Assembly: GCA_045116675.1 (NCBI GenBank)
Contig: JBGUMF010000018.1
Coordinates: 1 to 33,763, forward strand
Direction of reading: 5' to 3'
Length of the DNA stretch: 33,763 bases
DNA from: F23-D06 sp045116675
GTDB lineage: Bacteria > Bacteroidota > Bacteroidia > Bacteroidales > WCHB1-69
Under the pieces are notes generated by a model that did not search any database, had not been told where the DNA came from, and saw only the letters and a program-made list of their open reading frames with translations. Positions within the stretch are counted from its first letter, which is position 1, and each line of letters begins with the position of its first letter. Shown in pieces: positions 31,817 through 33,763 of the stretch. Made by a program: the position numbers and the translations under genes.

Positions 31817-31844
31817 AGACATGGCCGGCCGGGAGTGCATGTCT
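31817..31844. repeat. Inverted repeat in the envC-like/gcvP divergent region
   Basis: AGACATG and CATGTCT arms surround a 14-nt GC-rich loop containing GCCGGCC, in an otherwise AT-rich 253-nt intergenic region, with GTTTTC following on the plus strand. It lies about 66 nt upstream of the gcvP -7 box. Candidate regulator site or terminator remnant; the rest of the intergenic region shows only the two -7 boxes. Confidence 0.5.
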
Positions 31845-31909
31845 GTTTTCCGATGGATGAAAAAATAACGGATCCCCTGGTTTGCTGTTCACTTTTATCT
31901 AAAAAATTG

Positions 31910-31917
31910 TATCTTTG
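31910..31917 (+). promoter_or_regulatory. Bacteroidota -7 box for gcvP
   Basis: TATCTTTG followed by CC, exact TAnnTTTG match, 49 nt before the gcvP ATG. TTTG at 31881 is 25 nt away, too far for the usual -33 spacing; TTCA at 31888 is at about the right distance but weak. Confidence 0.55.
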
Positions 31918-31966
31918 CCTTTCCTCTATTTTGGATAAAAATATTTATAACTAATTTCAAATCAAT

Positions 31967-33763
31967 ATGATAATTAAAGACAACTTTGTTAGCAGACACA
32001 ATGGTCCGAGCGAGGCCGAACAGCAGAAGATGCTGGATGTGATTGGCGTTAAAACGATGGATGAACTGATTGAGAAGACGGTTCCCGCCGCCATCCGCCT
32101 GCCCAAGCCGCTGGACCTGCCCGACGGCATGACCGAGGGTGAATACCTCAACCACATCCATACCTTGATGGCGAAGAACAAGATTTACCGTTCCTACATC
32201 GGTATGGGTCATTACAACACCTACACCCCGGCGGTGATTTTGCGCAACATCTTCGAGAACCCGGGCTGGTACACCTCCTATACCCCGTACCAGGCGGAGA
32301 TTTCCCAAGGCCGTATCGAGGCCCTGCTCAACTATCAGACGATGATAGGCAGCCTCACGGCCATGCCGCTGGCCAACGCCTCCATGCTTGACGACGCTAC
32401 CGCCGCTGGCGAGATGATGCTGATGTTCTTCCGCAGCCGCACGCGCGACCAGCAGAAGAACAACGTGGTGAAATATTTCGTGGCGGAAGGCGTGTTCCCG
32501 CACTCCATCGGTGTGATGAAGACCAACGCTGCCCCGCATGGCATCGAAATCGTCATCGGCAAACCCGACCAGGTGGAACTCGACGAGACCTTCTTCGGCG
32601 CGATGATCCAGTACCCGAACTACTGGGGTGGCATCCACGACTATAGCGAGTGGGTCGAGAAAGCGCACGCCAAGAACATCTTCGTGGGCGTGGCCACCGA
32701 CCTGTATGCCCTTACGCTGCTCACGCCTCCGGGCGAGTGGGGTGCCGACTGTGTGGTTGGTTCCACCCAGCGTTTCGGCATCCCGATGGGCTACGGCAGC
32801 CCTGCCGCCGGCTTCTACGCCTGCCGCGAGAGCTTTTTGCGCCAGATGCCGGGCCGTATCATCGGCGTGACCGTCGATGCCCAGGGCAACCGCGCCGTGC
32901 GTATGGCTCTGCAGACCCGTGAGCAGCACATCAAACGCGAGCGCGCCACTTCCAACATCTGTACCGCCAGCGCCCTCACCGCCATCATGGCCGGCTTCTA
33001 CGGCATGTGGCACGGTGCCGAAGGCCTGCGCAACAAGGCTGTGAAAATCAATGTTTTGGCTGGCGTTCTTGCCGCCGAAGCAGCAAAATACGGCTTCAAA
33101 CAGTATAACGAATACTATTTCGACACCCTCTGTTTTGAAACACCCGAAGGCCTGACCTGCGAGGACGTGAAGAAAGTGGCCCTGTCGAAGGAAATCAACT
33201 TCTGCTACCACTGCGAGCGTTGCTTCACCATCTCCTTGGATGAGACCGTCACCCACGACGATGTCAACGACATCCTCGAAGTGTTGGCCATCGCCGCCGG
33301 TAAGCCTTTCACGCCGCACGTGTGCGACGGCAAGTGCGGCATCCCCGACCTGCACATTCCTGCCGGGCTGGCCCGTAAATCCGCCTTCATGCAGCATAAG
33401 ATCTTCAACCAGTATCATTCCGAAACGGAGATGATGCGTTATATGAAGATGCTGGAAGTCAAGGATTTGTCACTCAACCGTGCCATGATTCCGCTGGGAT
33501 CCTGCACCATGAAGCTCAACGCTGCCGCCGAGATGCTGCCGTTGAGCTGGGCCGAGGCCTGCAACATCCATCCGTACGCACCCGCTGACCAGGCCGAGGG
33601 CTATCGCGAGATGCTGGACGAGGTGTGCAGCTGGCTGGCCAAGATCACCGGTTTCGCCGCCATCTCCCTGCAGCCCAACTCCGGCGCCGCGGGCGAGTAT
33701 GCCGGCATGACCGTCATCCGCAACTATCACCTCAGCCGCGGCGAGGGTCATCGCAACATCTGC
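31967..33763 (+). CDS. gcvP: Glycine dehydrogenase (decarboxylating), P protein, N-terminal 599 residues
   Basis: An open frame from ATG 31967 to the window edge (599 codons, no stop); full-length single-chain P proteins are about 950 aa. The PLP-dependent P protein decarboxylates glycine and passes the aminomethyl group to lipoyl-GcvH. The N-terminal half shows FVSRHNGPSEAE (7-18), YIGMGHYNTYTP, NPGWYTSYTPYQAEISQGRIEALLN, ANASMLDDATAAGEAM-like text (here EMM) and TDLYALTLL. The second-half repeat begins SLNRAMIPLGSCTMKLNAA near residue 500. The PLP lysine is expected beyond the window. Being single-chain rather than split gcvPA/gcvPB fits Bacteroidota. The gene is visibly GC-rich compared with the sugar island. 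No glycine riboswitch was recognised upstream. Confidence 0.97.
   Translation, partial: MIIKDNFVSRHNGPSEAEQQKMLDVIGVKTMDELIEKTVPAAIRLPKPLDLPDGMTEGEYLNHIHTLMAKNKIYRSYIGMGHYNTYTPAVILRNIFENPGWYTSYTPYQAEISQGRIEALLNYQTMIGSLTAMPLANASMLDDATAAGEMMLMFFRSRTRDQQKNNVVKYFVAEGVFPHSIGVMKTNAAPHGIEIVIGKPDQVELDETFFGAMIQYPNYWGGIHDYSEWVEKAHAKNIFVGVATDLYALTLLTPPGEWGADCVVGSTQRFGIPMGYGSPAAGFYACRESFLRQMPGRIIGVTVDAQGNRAVRMALQTREQHIKRERATSNICTASALTAIMAGFYGMWHGAEGLRNKAVKINVLAGVLAAEAAKYGFKQYNEYYFDTLCFETPEGLTCEDVKKVALSKEINFCYHCERCFTISLDETVTHDDVNDILEVLAIAAGKPFTPHVCDGKCGIPDLHIPAGLARKSAFMQHKIFNQYHSETEMMRYMKMLEVKDLSLNRAMIPLGSCTMKLNAAAEMLPLSWAEACNIHPYAPADQAEGYREMLDEVCSWLAKITGFAAISLQPNSGAAGEYAGMTVIRNYHLSRGEGHRNIC

Noticed and set aside
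31714..31966. Glycine riboswitch upstream of gcvP
   Set aside because: I looked for conserved riboswitch-like paired cores and saw only one simple inverted repeat and a promoter.
31895..33418. A 507-codon open frame on the minus strand opposite gcvP
   Set aside because: It mirrors the GC-rich, strongly codon-biased gcvP frame and has low-complexity V/A/H/G-rich text without any motif; gcvP is unmistakable on the plus strand.

Overview
The window looks like a chromosomal segment of a Bacteroidota member, most likely order Bacteroidales. The evidence is the set of type IX secretion (T9SS) and gliding genes (porV, porU, porP, gldJ, gldF, gldG), the Bacteroidota -7 promoter motif TAnnTTTG upstream of at least eight genes, the general lack of Shine-Dalgarno sequences, and a single-chain glycine dehydrogenase. 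I found no tRNA, rRNA, CRISPR array, integrase or canonical transposase. No gap between genes exceeds 300 bases.

Region 1 (about 1-11600, all minus strand) is an accessory nucleotide-sugar island. In transcription order it carries ddhA/rfbF, ddhB/rfbG, an orphan AAA ATPase, ddhC/rfbH, a short flavin reductase (E3-like), a DRE-TIM aldolase with an unusual C-terminal extension, a HAD phosphatase, a thiamine-diphosphate (ThDP) carboligase-like enzyme, an SDR epimerase/reductase and a second orphan AAA ATPase. The first four sugar genes should give CDP-4-keto-3,6-dideoxyglucose. None of the usual paratose, abequose, tyvelose or ascarylose finishing enzymes is recognisable. The ThDP enzyme plus SDR instead resemble the yersiniose (YerE/YerF) logic, and the aldolase plus phosphatase suggest a further, possibly undescribed, branched or higher-carbon 3,6-dideoxy sugar. 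By eye the aldolase/HAD part and the ATPases are more AT-rich than the housekeeping genes. The six genes from ddhC to the SDR lie between two direct copies of a 42-nt repeat (39/42 identical). One copy is the promoter-proximal start of ATPase 1. The other looks like a decayed start of a similar gene.

Region 2 (11676-18615, minus) holds ahcY, an M16 zinc peptidase, and gldF-gldG (ABC exporter membrane and auxiliary subunits, without gldA here). A perfect 28-bp palindrome lies just upstream of ahcY.

Region 3 (18693-29271) is the T9SS locus. Minus-strand porU-porV-ispF-dcp form a tight operon, with porV/ispF 4 nt apart and ispF/dcp overlapping by 4 nt. Divergent plus-strand porP-gldJ ends at a strong bidirectional terminator. 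porU-porV-ispF synteny is as in Porphyromonas, and porV-porU-gldJ neighbourhood is as in Flavobacterium; porKLMN are not in the window.

Region 4 (29358-33763) has a minus-strand cluster of an EnvC-like degenerate M23 protein, the ribosome-biogenesis GTPase EngB and a META-domain lipoprotein. Divergent gcvP runs off the right edge. Functions are inferred from visible motifs and family knowledge; no database searches were run.
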